A stretch of 64,000 nucleotides of DNA from Beroe forskalii. Its lineage: Eukaryota; Ctenophora; Nuda; Beroida; Beroidae. The stretch's first letter is position 1; each line of letters begins with the position of its first letter. The stretch lies in NCBI GenBank assembly GCA_011033025.1, contig WFMF01000104.1:186001-250000 (forward strand), read 5' to 3'. Position numbers and translations under genes: made by a program. The notes below the pieces were generated by a model, which was not told the origin of the DNA, made no database searches, and worked only from the letters and a program-made list of their open reading frames with translations. Positions 1 to 11,492 of this stretch are shown piece by piece.

Positions 1-94
1 GCGTCAAAACTTCCAATCAGATCATTATAAGTTATGAGAAATGAAGTGACGAAAAACAAACAGAATTTGCGATTTTGTAAGTTAGAAGAAGAGA
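1..94 (-). mobile_element. Helitron, 5' part (cut by window edge)
   Basis: Read on the minus strand it begins TCTCTTCTTC directly after the CTAG end of the next copy, in the head-to-tail way the family shows elsewhere. The same copy is complete in the other palindrome arm (11031-11207). Confidence 0.7.
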
Positions 95-177
95 CTAGCA
101 GGCCCGTTGGGCCTGCAAATACACAGCTAACTCGGTGCTGCTACGCAGCACATCGTTTGCAAGGTATTTGAAATTTC
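95..177 (-). mobile_element. Helitron 3' end (hairpin + CTAG)
   Basis: On the minus strand it carries the family's 3' module: a conserved GCTGCGTAGCAGC-type palindrome, then a hairpin with GGGCCTGC/GCAGGCCC arms, then CTAG followed by T. The 5' end of this copy was not found. Its mirror image ends at 11030. Confidence 0.75.
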
Positions 178-519
178 TAATAAATGATTTTCTTTGAGAA
201 AGCTAGTATGACTTCTCAAGAGGACAGCCACCACACCATGCTCTAGACCCTTTGAAAACTCAATGCCATGACCATCTGAATTTCAAGAGTTGATCATTTC
301 CCAATCTCCAACGTCAACACTACCCGTCATAACTGAAGTGCCTTCCCACATGTTGTGAGTGGTTATGGGGGACTCTTCTGCTTCCGAGGACGATGACCTC
401 CCCTGTCTGTCTCCTATTGAGGACTCTGGGGTCCTGAGCAGCATGGCCCCGCCCTCCGACCATATAGGGATATCCTTCCTTGCTCCTCAGGGCAAACTCG
501 AGTTGTTTATGCTTTTAGA

Positions 520-805
520 GTCACAGGACTTAGACAGGAGTCACAGGACCCAGACAGGAGTCACAGGACCTAGACAGGGAGTCATGGGACCTAGACAGGA
601 GTCACAGGGACTTGGGGAGGAGGAGTCACAGGACCTAGACAGGAGTCACAGACCCAGACAGGAGCACAGGGACCTAGAGTCACAGGACCAGACAGGAGTC
701 ACAGGACCTAGACAGGAGTCACAGGACCTAGAGAGTGAGTCATAGAGTCTAGACAGGAGTCACAGGACCTCAGACAGGAGTCACAGGACCTAGAGACACC
801 CCCCC
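520..805 (+). repeat. 20-bp satellite S, short block
   Basis: Degenerate tandem copies of AGTCACAGGACCTAGACAGG. The large block at 7933-10485 has the same unit. Unlike the sequences around it, this block has the same orientation in both palindrome arms. The open frames across it come from the repeat. Confidence 0.9.
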
Positions 806-839
806 CAGAGGCTCCCTTTGATTTCAAAATTGCCACAGT

Positions 840-1213
840 TGCAATAAAGCCTTACCACCGGTTGTGCAAGATTTTCACCGGTCTAGCCAGCGGACCCAGA
901 CTTCACCATGTCAGGTGGATGTCACGACTGACCTGGTGATTCAATATTTTCGCAGTTCTACCACCGGCTGTGCTAGATTTTCACCGGTCTAGCCAGCTGC
1001 ACCCAGACTTCACCATGTCAGGTGGATGTCACGTGACTGACCTGCGATTCAATATTTTCACAGTTCTGCCACCGGCTGTGCTAGATTTTCACCGGTCTAG
1101 CCAGCTGCACCCAGAAGTCATGATGTCAGGTGGATGTCACGTGACTGTGCTGCGATTCAATATTTTCACAGTTCTGCCACCGGCTGTGCAAGATTTTCAC
1201 CGGTCTAGCCTGA
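840..1213 (+). repeat. 108-bp tandem repeat, about 3.5 copies
   Basis: GATTCAATATTTTC recurs at 938, 1046 and 1154. Each unit contains CACCGGCTGTG and CACCGGTCTAGCC, which can pair through CCGG. It is absent from the opposite palindrome arm. An 84-residue open frame across it (970-1224) reflects the period being a multiple of three. Confidence 0.85.
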
Positions 1214-1239
1214 TGTATGTATGATATAGTTACACATTA

Positions 1240-1357
1240 CTCTAGATAATTGTTTACACGATACACACATCAATGATTGAATTACATTGGGTAACATACA
1301 TTGCACAGCACACAAGCAGCAACGTACGACCCTTCGGTACACAGTGATCAGTGTATA
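1240..1357. repeat. Left inner arm of palindrome, outer segment
   Basis: Reverse complement of about 7856-7930, including TGTGCTGTGCAATG and the ACCCTTCGGTACACAGTGAT stretch. It is separated from its continuation (2158 on) only by the inserted element at 1358-2157. Confidence 0.85.
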
Positions 1358-2157
1358 CCTTAGTGGTAGAAATTATGATGTGTACTTATTATGACGAATG
1401 AAATTATGATCGGTACTAATTATGATGAACAAAATTTTGGGACAAACAAAACCTTTTTGGCAAACTACCAGTGGAACGAAATTTCATTATCATTTAACCA
1501 TTTTACCCGGCCCTTTGAACCAAAATTCTAAAATTGTACTGAGTCCTCCGAAATTTGGTCAAAAATATAAAATAAGCCTTGATGCCGGCTATTTTCTGAC
1601 AAAATCATTTCTTTTAGCATGATTTACATCCATTATTTCGCTAACTTTCAAGATCATGGTGACTGGGAAGTTAATGTTATGTGAATATCATGCCTGCACA
1701 TTCACATATTGTTTTTCGACCGATGTTTTCTGTGTTTTCATTTTGGATCAAATGTAAATTTGGTCTTTGATAAGGTCCGGCAGAAAGGTAGCTTATTTGG
1801 AGGTTAGGGCCTTGATTATTGAGTTATTGGTACCAACTTAGTTGAGTTCAACTCCGTAATTTATGGCAACTCCATGATATGATAGCACCGCAACCTTTGA
1901 TTTTGAAAATTTGCTGATTGAAGTTGTATTTCAAAGATGTAAAAAGGGCCTTAGAGCCAACCATAATTTTTGGGCAACATGGTCATCCTGGTTGTTTCAA
2001 CATGTTTTCTAAAAGTCGGAATTATTTTCGAATTTTGAGAAAGTACAAATTATGATCTGTAGAAATTATGATGTGTAGAATTTATGATGCGTACTAATTA
2101 TGATCATTTTGCGAAAATAATCATAATTAGTACGCATCATAATTTCTACCACTAAGG
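1358..2157. mobile_element. 800-bp inverted-repeat element with TA target duplication
   Basis: It begins CCTTAGTGGTAGAAATTATG and ends with the inverse, CATAATTTCTACCACTAAGG. TA flanks both sides. The opposite palindrome arm at about 7853-7862 shows the same flanks joined with a single TA, so this is a filled site against its empty allele. Subterminal sequence is rich in AATTATGATG. No transposase frame is visible. TA duplication fits a Tc1/mariner-type MITE, but the family is inferred. Confidence 0.85.
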
Positions 2158-2460
2158 TAGGTGTGTGAGTATTGGATTTAGCAAGTATGTAAGTATAGGT
2201 TATGAAGTGAAGTACCTAGATGATGAAATAATGGTGTCACACAATCGTAGTCTAGTGTACTGGTGTCACACACTCGAGGTCTTGCGTACTGGTGTCACAC
2301 ACTTTTAGTCTAATGTACCTACTTGTGTCGCACAGTGTGCGACGCACACTCGTAGTCAAGTGTACTGGTGTCACACAGTCCTAGTCTAATGTACTGGTGT
2401 CACAAACTCGTAGTGTACTGGTGTCACACACTCGTAGTCAAGTGTACTGGTGTCAAGTGC
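2158..2460 (+). repeat. 29-bp satellite C (left arm)
   Basis: Units contain TACTGGTGTCACACACTCG and AGTCTAGTG. They mirror the larger array at 6131-7795, including a variant unit with GTGTCGCACAGTGTGCGACG at about 2325-2345 that is matched near 7670. Confidence 0.9.
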
Positions 2461-2462
2461 AA

Positions 2463-3103
2463 ATGGTTGTGGAGATGAAAGCGTCCAGTCGAAGGAAAAA
2501 CTTGATCTTCTACGGAATTCCAGGAATTGTTGATAAGGAAAAACGCAACTTTGAGTATAGTAGTGGTATTGAAGATGTCTTGACGGAGTTGGGGAACCAA
2601 GTTGGGTTTTCTTTAAACCTAATTATGTTGAACTACTGAAAAAAAATCAGATGAGAGCTATTACTCGAAGAAGATTAATCGAGCTACCTGTACACTACGT
2701 GTGCAGTTCCAGAGTGAAGAAATTGCAGCGAAGATTTTGAAGAGTGCTAAGGATCTGAGAAATACTACCAATTTTAGAAAAGTATATGTAGCCCCTGACA
2801 GATCAATTGAAGAACGTAATGCGAGGGCTAAACTTGTTGAAAAATTAAAAATGAAGATCTGTTTCCAGCCATCAACTAAATGGGCCATCCAAAGGGGCGA
2901 AGTTGTTAGCTGTGGTCCATTAAACGGACCAACTGTTTTGGTTGGAGAGAGCAACGACTCGGACTCTGAGTAGCAAGTATGAGGAGGCAACTGTCACCAA
3001 TGAATAAGAACTCTGAATTTTATTTAGTTTTATTAAAGTGTTGAATTTAAGTGGGTCGTAGGGAATCTTTTTTTGAATATGTGAGTTCCCGGAGGGGAAA
3101 ATC

Positions 3104-3136
<33 letters not shown>
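2463..3136 (+). mobile_element. LINE ORF1 relic with (TTA)n tail
   Basis: Two open pieces (2463-2639 and about 2650-2973) in different frames resemble LINE-1-like ORF1 proteins. The first has SSRRKNLIFYGIP and VLTELG (start of the RRM-like domain). The second has LRVQFQSEEIAAKILKSA, RNARAKLVEKLK and WAIQRGEVV (C-terminal domain). At least one frame break lies near 2640. A 3' untranslated stretch follows, then a (TTA)n microsatellite tail at 3106-3135 of the sort left by target-primed reverse transcription. No reverse transcriptase ORF2 is present, so the copy is internally deleted or non-autonomous. Confidence 0.7.
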
Positions 3137-3137
<1 letters not shown>

Positions 3138-3390
3138 CTCGTAGTCTAGTGTACTGGTGTCACACACTCGTAGTCTAGTGTACTGGTGTCACTCACTCGT
3201 AGTCTAGTGTACTGGTGTCACACACTCGAAGTCTAGTATACTGGTGTCACACACTCGAAGTCTAGTGTACTGGTGTCACACACTCGTATTCTAGTGTACT
3301 GGTGTCACACACTCGTAGTCTAGTGTACTGGTGTCACACACTCGAAGTCTAGTGTACTGGTGTCGCTCACTCGTAGTCTTGTTTTACACA
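3137..3390 (+). repeat. 29-bp satellite C, inner left block
   Basis: About nine units of the satellite, in the same orientation as 2158-2460. The LINE relic splits the two blocks. Together they mirror 6131-7795. Confidence 0.9.
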
Positions 3391-3463
3391 GGTTTACACA
3401 GGTTTAAAATTCAAATATTGGCTAACTGACGCTAACCGTCATATATTACAAAATCATCTTATA

Positions 3464-3770
3464 TCTCTAATATAATTTGCCAACCTCTGTTTTTTTGTTT
3501 GTCGTAACGGCGGAAACTTCTTCGGAACGCGCGCGCATTTACGAATTTGTGCGGGTAACCATGGTGACACGTGCACGGAGAATTGCGCGCGCGCTCATTT
3601 TTGTTAATGGTGTTTTGATTACGTTGCGCGATCTCTAACAACTTTTGAACGGATCGTGGGTTTTTGATGCGGTTAAATTTTTTTAGTTGATTTGAATCGT
3701 ATTGGTTGAAATTTGCGAGCTCTGAGCGAGCTGTGTATTAGAGTATTAGCTGGCCCAACGGGCCTGCTAG
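3464..3770 (+). mobile_element. Non-autonomous Helitron, copy 1
   Basis: Starts TCTCTAATATAATTTG after an A and ends with a TGGCCCAACGGGCC-type hairpin running into CTAG, followed by T. These are the hallmarks of Helitrons: 5' TC, 3' CTRR after a hairpin, insertion between A and T, no terminal inverted repeats. At 307 bp it has no Rep/helicase. The interior carries GC-rich GCGCGC blocks and an ATGCGG motif before the 3' module. Confidence 0.85.
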
Positions 3771-4232
3771 TCTCTTATATAATTTCGCAACCTCTGTTTT
3801 TTGTTTGTACGTAACGGCGGAAACATCTTCGGAACGCGCGCGCATTACGATTTGTGCGGGTAACCATGGTGACACGTGCACGGAGAATTGCGCGCGCGCT
3901 CATTTCTGTTAATGGTGTTTTGATTACGTTAGTACGTTGCGATCTCTAATAACTTTTGAACGGATCGGAGTTTTTTGATGCGGTAAAAAGCATGATTCAA
4001 CGGAAAAGTTGACGAGTCTTGAAACATCAAAGAAGCAACAAATCGGATACTGGAACTTTATCTGTTGAGTGTTGTTTAATGCTGTTTTCATTTCGTTGCT
4101 CCGTAACTTTTTGATCTGTTTGGAATTTTTTGGTGCGGTAAAAAGTATTTAGTTGATTTGAATTTTGCGAACGAGGTGCTGCGTAGCAGCGCCGAGTGAG
4201 CTGCGTATTAGCAGGCCCAACGGGCCTGCTAG
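3771..4232 (+). mobile_element. Non-autonomous Helitron, copy 2
   Basis: Begins TCTCTTATATAATTTCGC at the very next base after copy 1 and ends with the AGCAGGCCCAACGGGCCTGC hairpin plus CTAG. 462 bp. It carries a partial internal duplication of the TTGATCTG...GATGCGGTAAAAAG segment. Confidence 0.88.
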
Positions 4233-5043
4233 TCTTATATATAATTTCGTAAGAGCACGTGAATTATGTTTGTCTGTGCGGGCGCACAGTTTAAATTTGA
4301 GCTTGCCAAGAAAATATCAAGGAAAACGAATGCTGTTGGGCTAAGTCGCGCCGCGTTACGGAAACCAATTTTTGCACGTGCAGATTATAATCAGTTCTAT
4401 GCGAGTGCTTTCTATTACGCTACGACTGTTTAATGCTGTGCTGTATCTTTTTGAGATTTTTTGACGTTTCCTTAACTTCAAATTTTAGATCTCAAGATGG
4501 GGAATGGGTATAACTTGAATAACGGAGGATATTGCAGAATGCAGTTGAATTGCTTTCAGTGTGGCAGAAGTTGGTCGATAATCAAAGTTGAGTCGGTGAA
4601 AACAGTAGTAGCTGCAGTTGTAAAAATAACCGTTAAAGTTACAAGGTGTGTACAATTCAATCGAGTCGAATGTAGGTGTAGCAGATTTCGAAGACAGTTC
4701 CCGGCCTGCGAACAAAACAAATTATCCAATGTCAGTGTCAGTATGAGAATCAGTTGCCAGAATTAACATCATCTTGCAATCAAAACGGAACGCTGGAACA
4801 AAACTCACATGGTTTAGCACGTCTAAGACTATAACCGACGAATTCGATCTATTTTCCACTCTGCTCCTTCATAAATTTTTTGAATATTTGATTTTTGCGC
4901 ATAACTTTTGACCAAATTGGAATTTTTTGATGCGGTAAAAAGTATCCAATCAATTCGAATGGCAGTGTTTAAAACTTGCGAACGAGGTGCTGCGTAGCAG
5001 CGCCGAGTGAGCTGTGTGTTTGCAGGCCCAACGGGCCTGCTAG
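4233..5043 (+). mobile_element. Non-autonomous Helitron, copy 3 (long form)
   Basis: Begins TCTTATATATAATTTCG and ends with the family hairpin and CTAG. 811 bp. The long form has an extra interior (TTTGAGCTTGCCAAGAAAAT, then ATTCAATCGAGTCGAAT). That interior is shared with copies at 5044-5848, 32109-32905 and 33889-34376, defining a subfamily. Open frames in it are not conserved between copies. Confidence 0.85.
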
Positions 5044-5848
5044 TATAAAGTAAAGTCACACGTGAATAATGTTTGTCTGTAATTCCGTATACAATTAAAT
5101 TTGAGCTTGCCAAGAAGATATCAAGAGAAACGAATGCAAAAGGGAGAAAGGAGGCGCCGTTGCTATGGAAACCAATTTTGGTGCACGTGCAGATTATAAT
5201 CAGTTCTATGCGAGTACTTTCTATTACGCTACTACTGTTAAATGCTGTGCTGTAGCTTTTTGAAAATTTTTAACGTTTCCTTAATTTCAAATTCAAGATC
5301 TCAAGATGGGGAATGAACATAACTTGAATAACGGAGGATATTTCAGATGAATTGTTTTCTGTGGTAGAGTTTGGCAGATAATCAATGCTGAGTCGGTGAT
5401 AACAATAGTAACTATGGTTTCGGAATAAGCCGTTTAGTTTACAAAAGTGTACAATTCAATCGAGTCGAATATAGGTGTAGCAGATTACGAAGACAGTTCA
5501 TGGCCTGGATTAATTATGTAAACAAAACAAAATGGTCCAATGTCAGTATCAGTATGTGAATTAACATCGACTTCTTGCAATCAAAACAGAACGCTGGAAC
5601 AAAACTCACATGGTAAAGCATAACTAACACTAACCGACGCCGTTCTATTTTTCACTCTGCTCCTTCATAAAATTTAATAATGATTTAATTGGTTTCGCTA
5701 CAAATAACTTTTGAAGTTTTGATCTAATTGGAATTTTTGATGCGGTAAGAAGTATCAAATCAATTTGAATGGTAGTTTTTGAAATTTGCGAACGAGGTGC
5801 TGCGTTGCTGTGTGATCTGTGTATATGCAGTCCCAACGGGCCTGCTAG
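5044..5848 (+). mobile_element. Non-autonomous Helitron, copy 4 (long form)
   Basis: 805 bp, colinear with copy 3. It begins TATAAAGTAAAGTCACACG, a variant 5' end without the TCTC start, directly after the CTAG of copy 3. It ends CCCAACGGGCCTGCTAG followed by T. Confidence 0.8.
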
Positions 5849-6130
5849 TATTGTATATAAATCAATCAGCAGTTGATTCTATGATTAAATTTTGATGAAT
5901 GACTGTTTCTAACGTAAAATTGTCTGAAAATTATCGCTCAGCCATTATTTTTTAGTTTTCTGTCTCAGGTTTTGATCTATGCTCCAAGTGCAAATCATTA
6001 TGAAACACCCTAAGTATCAAATATGGTCAAAAAATTAAAAAAAAAACGAGTAGAGAACAAATTGGAAATTCAAAACAACTGATAAATCTATTTTGAATAA
6101 ACTTTTCCCAGGTGAGCTGTTACTATGGTA
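5849..6130. other. AT-rich spacer, nothing recognised
   Basis: Centre of the palindrome. I see no open frame, repeat or RNA gene here. Confidence 0.5.
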
Positions 6131-7795
6131 GACTGGTAGAGACTAGAGGTTCTTACCACGACAACACTACGTGTATCTGACACCAGTAGGTACATCACAA
6201 TATGTGTCTGACATCGCAGTACATTATACAACGTGAGTGAAACCAATAAATCAGTGTACCAGACTTCTCTCGCACCAGTACACCAGACCAGTACACCAGA
6301 CTATGTCATGTGTGTCTGATACCAGTAAACGTTGTCAAACTACGTGTGTCCGACAGCAACTTATACTTCGCTGATCAACTAATCTGAAAAAGTCCAGTAC
6401 ATCAAACAACATTATTCTGAAACCAGTTCTCCAGATAATGCGCCTATGACACCAGTACACTAGACTACGAGTATATGACACCAGTTCACTAGACTACGAG
6501 TATGTGACACCAGTATATTAGACTACGAGTGTGTGACATCAGTACACTAGACTAGGAGGATTAAACAGGATTAACAGGATTAAACAAATTATGATCAAAT
6601 TACAATCGTAATGTCTGATCCCTATATAAAAGAAACGTTAAAATTATATCAAGGTGATCAAATTAAAACAAACGTAAATGAGTAAAAGTGAAACAAATTT
6701 AAATTAAATGATAATGACGCAAAAATTTAAGTGAAAAACAACATCTAGACTCTAGGAGTGTGTGACATCAGTACACTTGACTACGAGTGTGTGACACCAG
6801 TACACTAGACTACGAGTGTGTGGCACCAGTACACTAGACTACGAGTGTGTGACACCAGTACACTAGACTACGAGTGTGTGGCACCAGTACACTAGACTAC
6901 GAGTATATGACACCAGTTCACTAGACTACGAGTGTGTGACACCAGTACACTAGACTAGGAGTGTGCCACACCAGTACATTAGACTACGAGTGTGTGACAC
7001 CAGTAAACTAGACTACAAGTGTGTGACACCAGTACACTAGACTACGAGTGTGCCACACCAGTACACTAGACTACGAGTGTGTGACACCAGTACACTAGAC
7101 TACGAGTGTGCCACACCAGTACACTAGACTACGAGTGTGTGACACCAGTACACTAGACTACGAGTGTGTGACACCAGTACACTAGACTACGAGTGTGCGA
7201 CACAAGTACATTAGACTACAAGTGTGTGACACCAGTACACTAGACTACGAGTGTGTGACACCAGTACACTTGACTACGAGTGTGTGACACCAGTACACTA
7301 GACTACGAGTGTGTGACACCAGTACACTAGACTACGAGTGTGTGACACCAGTACATTAGACTACAAGTGTGTGACACCAGTACGCAAGACCTCAAGTGTG
7401 TGACACCAGTACACTAGACTACGAGTGTGTGACACCAGTACACTAGACTACAAGTGTGACACCAGTACTTGAATTTTAGACTACGAGTGTGTGACACCAG
7501 TACACTAGACTACGAGTGTGTGACACCAGTACACTAGACTACGAGTGTGTGACACCAGTACATTAGACTACGAGTGTGTGACACCAGTAAACTAGACTAC
7601 GAGTGGGTGACACCAGTACAATAGACTACGAGTGTGTGACACCAGTACACTTGACTACGAGTGTGCGTCGCACACTGTGCGACACAAGTACATTAGACTA
7701 AAAGTGTGTGACACCAGTACGGCAGTACGCAAGACCTCGAGTGTGTGACACCAGTACACTAGACTACGATTGTGTGACACCATTATTTCATCATC
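6131..7795 (-). repeat. 29-bp satellite C (right arm, main array)
   Basis: About 40 recognisable units of GTGTGTGACACCAGTACAC + TAGACTACGA from 6760 onward, preceded by strongly decayed units at 6131-6550 and about 200 bp of non-repeat AT-rich sequence (6555-6745). This is the reverse complement of the left-arm blocks. Variation is clustered (GTGGCACC, GTGCCACACC), as expected from unequal exchange. Confidence 0.93.
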
Positions 7796-7932
7796 TAGGT
7801 ACTTCACTTCATAACCTATACTTACATACTTGCTAAATCCAATACTCACACACCTATACACTGATCACTGTGTACCGAAGGGTCACGTTGCTGCTTGTGT
7901 GCTGTGCAATGTGTTACCCAATGTAATTCAAG
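7796..7932. repeat. Right inner arm of palindrome
   Basis: Reverse complement of 1240-1357 joined directly to 2158 on. It preserves the empty site (one TA, about 7856) of the element at 1358-2157. Confidence 0.85.
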
Positions 7933-10485
7933 GAATCACGGGACCTAGACAGGAGTCACAGGACCTAGACAGGTCACAAGACCTAGACAGGAGTCACAGG
8001 ACCTAGACAGGAGTCACAGGACCTAGACAGGAGTCACAGGACCTAGACAGGAGTCACAGGACCTAGACAGGAGTCACAGGACCTAGACAGGAGTCACAGG
8101 ACCTAGACAGGAGTCACAGGACCTAGACAGGAGTCACAGGACCTAGACAGGAGTCACAGGACCTAGAGAGGAGTCACGGGACCTAGACAGGAGTCACAGG
8201 ACCTAGACAGGAGTCACAGGACCTAGACAGGAGTCACAGGACCTAGACAGGAGTCACAGGACCTAGACAGGAGTCACAGGACCTAGACAGGAGTCACAGG
8301 ACCTAGACAGGAGTCACAGGACCTAGACAGGAGTCACAGGACCTGGGACCTTCACAGGACCTGGACAGGAGTCAGGGACCTAGAGGAGGGGACCTGTCAC
8401 AGGACCTAGACAGGAGTCACAGGACCTGGACAGGAGTCACAGGACCTGAGAGGAGTCACAGGACCCAGACAGGAGTCTGGGACCTGGGGAGTCACAGGAC
8501 CTGACAGGAGTCACAGGACCTGACAGGAGTCTGGGACCTGGGCAGAGTCACAGGACCTAGACAGGAGTCACAGGACCTGGACAGGACCAGGACCTAGACA
8601 GGAGTCACAGGACCTGGGGAGTCACAGGACCTGGACAGGGTCACCTGGACAGGACCTGGACCTGGACAGGAGTCACAGGACCTAGACAGGAGTCACAGGA
8701 CCTAGACAGAGTCACAGGACCTAGACAGGAGTCACAGGACCTAGAGAGGAGTCAGGAGGACCTGGGAGTCACAGGACCTAGACAGGAGTCACAGGACCTG
8801 GACAGGAGTCACAGGACCTGGACAGGAGTCACGGTCAGGACCTGGGCAGGTCACAGGACCTGAACAGGAGTCACAGGACCTAGACAGGAGTCACAGGACC
8901 TAGACAGGAGTCACAGGACCTAGACAGGAGTCTGGGACCTGGACAGGAGTCACAGGACCTGGGAGGAGTCACAGGGACCTGGACAGGGTCACAGGACCTG
9001 GGAGTCACAGGACCTAGACAGGAGTCACGGGACCTAGATAGGAGTCACAGGACCTACACAGGTCACAAGACCTAGACAGGAGTCACAGGACCTAGACAGG
9101 AGTCACAGGACCTAGACAGGAGTCACAGGACCTAGACAGGAGTCACAGGACCCTGACAGGAGTCACAGGACCTAGACAAGGAGTCACAGGACCTAGACAG
9201 GAGTCACAGGACCTAGACAGGAGTCACAGGACCTGGCTGGGCAGGAGTCACAGGACCTGGACAGGAGTCACAGGACCTAGACAGGAGTCACAGGACCTGG
9301 ACAGGAGTCACAGGACCTAGACAGGTCACAGGACCTAGACAGGAGTCACAGGACCTAGACAGGAGTCCTGGGACCTAGACAGGAGTCACAGGACCTAGAC
9401 AGGAGTCACAGGACCTGGACAGGAGTCACAGGACCTGGACAGGAGTCACAGGACCCAGACAGGAGTCACCTGGGACACAGGACCTGGACAGGAGTCTGGG
9501 ACCTAGACAGGAGTCACAGGACCTAGACAGGAGTCACAGGACCTGGACAGGGAGTCACAGGACCTAGACAGGAGTCTGGGACCTAGACAGGAGTCACAGG
9601 ACCTAGGAGCAGGAGTCACAGGACCTAGACAGGAGTCACAGGACCTAGACAGGAGTCACAGGACCTGGACAGGAGTCAGGACAGGACCTAGACAGGAGTC
9701 ACAGGACCTGGACAGGAGTCACAGGACCTAGACAGGAGTCACAGGACCTGGAGAGGAGTCACCTGGGGACCTAGGACCTAGACAGGAGGTCACAGGACCT
9801 AGACAGGAGGTCACAGGACCTAGACAGGAGTCACAGGACCTAGACAGGAGTCACAGGACCTAGACAGGAGTCACAGGACCTAGACAGGAGTCACAGGACC
9901 TAGACAGGACCTACCTAGACAGGGTCAGGACCCTGACAGGAGTCACAGGACCTAGACAGGAGTCAGGGACCTGGGCAGGACACAGGACCTGGACAGGAGT
10001 CACAGGACCTAGACAGGAGTCACAGGACCTAGACAGGAGTCACAGGACCTAGACAGGAGTCACAGGACCAGGTCACAGGACCTCACAGGACCTAGACCTG
10101 GGACCAGGAGTCACAGGACCTAGACAGGAGTCACAGGACCTAGACAGGAGTCACAGGACCTAGACAGGAGTCACAGGACCTAGACAGGAGTCACAGGACC
10201 TAGACAGGAGTCACAGGACCTAGACAGGAGTCACAGGACCTAGACAGGAGTCACAGGACCTAGACAGGAGTCACAGGACCTAGTCTGACAGGAGTCACAG
10301 GACCTAGACAGGAGTCACAGGACCTAGACAGGAGTCACAGGACCTAGACAGGAGTCACAGGACCTAGACAGGAGTCACAGGACCTAGAGAGGAGTCACAG
10401 GACCTAGACAGGAGTCACAGGACCTAGACAGGAGTCACAGGACCTAGAGAGGAGTCACAGGACCTAGACAGGAGTCACAGGACAT
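7933..10485 (+). repeat. 20-bp satellite S, 2.5-kb array
   Basis: Roughly 125 copies of AGTCACAGGACCTAGACAGG. The flanks (7933-8340, 10095-10485) are nearly uniform. The middle (8340-10090) has many cut or partial units (GGGACCTGG, GTCTGGGACC), which may reflect true decay or poor consensus in a long array. Confidence 0.95.
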
Positions 10486-10617
10486 TCTAACAAAGTCGAG
10501 TAGTTAAGAAGTTAGGAGTCCTGCAAGGGCTGCAATACCTCAATGGTGTTGAATAGGCCCGAGGAACGGGTTAAAAGTAAGGTCTTATTTCCTCGGTTTA
10601 TTTGTCAATAAAACCCT
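10486..10617. other. Single-copy spacer between satellite S and the outer arm
   Basis: 132 bp including a GAGGAAATAAGACC-type stretch and AATAAAACCC. No coding signal. It has no counterpart at the left junction, where arm and satellite almost touch. Confidence 0.5.
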
Positions 10618-11132
10618 AAACAACCTCTTCGAGTTTGTCCTTGAGGAGTTGCTGGAAGGATATCCCTATATGGTCGGAGGGCGGGGCCATGCTGCTGAGG
10701 ACCCCAGAGTCCTCAATAGGAGACAGACAGGGGAGGTCATCGTCCTCGGAAGCAGAAGAGTATCCCATAACCACTCACAACATGTGGATAAGGCACTTCA
10801 GGTAGTGTTGACGTTGGAGATTGGGAAATGATCAACTCTTGAAATTCAGATGGTCATGGTATCGAGTTTTCAAAGGGTCTAGAGCATGGTGTGGTGGGTG
10901 TCCTCTTAAGAAGTCATACTAGCTTTCTCAAAGAAAATCATTTATTAGAAATTTCAAATACCTTGCAAACGATGTGCTGCGTAGCAGCACCAAGTGAGCT
11001 GTGTATTGGCAGGCCCAATGGGCCTGCTAGTCTCTTCTTCTAACTTACAAAATCGCAAATTCTGTTTGTTTTTCGTCACTTCATTGCTCATAACTTATAA
11101 AGTTATAATGATCTGATTGGAAGTTTTGACGC
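10618..11132. repeat. Right arm (outer part) of the 11-kb palindrome
   Basis: Inverse of 1-515. Beyond 11132 the Helitron sequence continues but the left partner lies outside the window. The 60-residue frame at 10649-10831 is not kept in the mirror copy. Confidence 0.85.
10945..11030 (+). mobile_element. Helitron 3' end (5' end not found)
   Basis: GTGCTGCGTAGCAGCACC palindrome, then hairpin GCAGGCCCAATGGGCCTGC with CTAG and T. Mirror image of 95-177. Confidence 0.8.
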
Positions 11133-11207
11133 GGTAAACAGTATTCAATCAGTTTGCGTAGCAGCACCGAATGAGCTGCGTATTTGACGGCCCAACGGGC
11201 CAGCTAG
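11031..11207 (+). mobile_element. Short Helitron derivative, 177 bp
   Basis: Starts TCTCTTCTTCTAACTTAC directly after the previous CTAG and ends GGCCCAACGGGCCAGCTAG. Interior reduced to the GATCTGATTGGAAGTTTTGA segment plus the 3' module. Confidence 0.8.
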
Positions 11208-11492
11208 TATATAACAAAAATAGGTAGCAAATCGTATTTTTTGTACATCACGCCCCATGGCAACGTGTGCGCAGTGGTAAAAGTGCACGAGCAGATGAAT
11301 TGCGCGCGCGTTCATTTCTGTTTAATACGGTGGTTTTGAGTAGTTTGCTCCATAACTTTTGATCTGATTGGAGTTTTTTGATGTGATAAAAAGTATTCAA
11401 TCAATTTGAATCGTGGGGTTTGAAATTTGCGAACGATGTGCTGCATAGTAGCGCCGAATGAAGTGTATTAGCAGGCCCAACAGGCCTGCTAG
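11208..11492 (+). mobile_element. Helitron derivative, 285 bp
   Basis: Follows the previous copy without a gap. Carries the GCGCGCG block and the GATGTGATAAAAAGTATTCA segment and ends GCAGGCCCAACAGGCCTGCTAG, one base off the perfect hairpin. Confidence 0.75.

Larger units (their letters stand above)
1..515. repeat. Left arm (outer part) of the 11-kb palindrome
   Basis: This stretch recurs as its reverse complement at about 10618-11132, with a few small differences. It contains the junction of two minus-strand Helitrons (at 94/95) and about 340 bp of single-copy-like sequence. It breaks off close to the start of the 20-bp satellite. The arm runs off the left edge of the window, so its true length is unknown. 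Short open frames inside it are not conserved between the arms. Confidence 0.85.

Noticed and set aside
6760-7795. CRISPR array
   Set aside because: Units are contiguous 29-mers without spacers, in an animal genome; a plain satellite.
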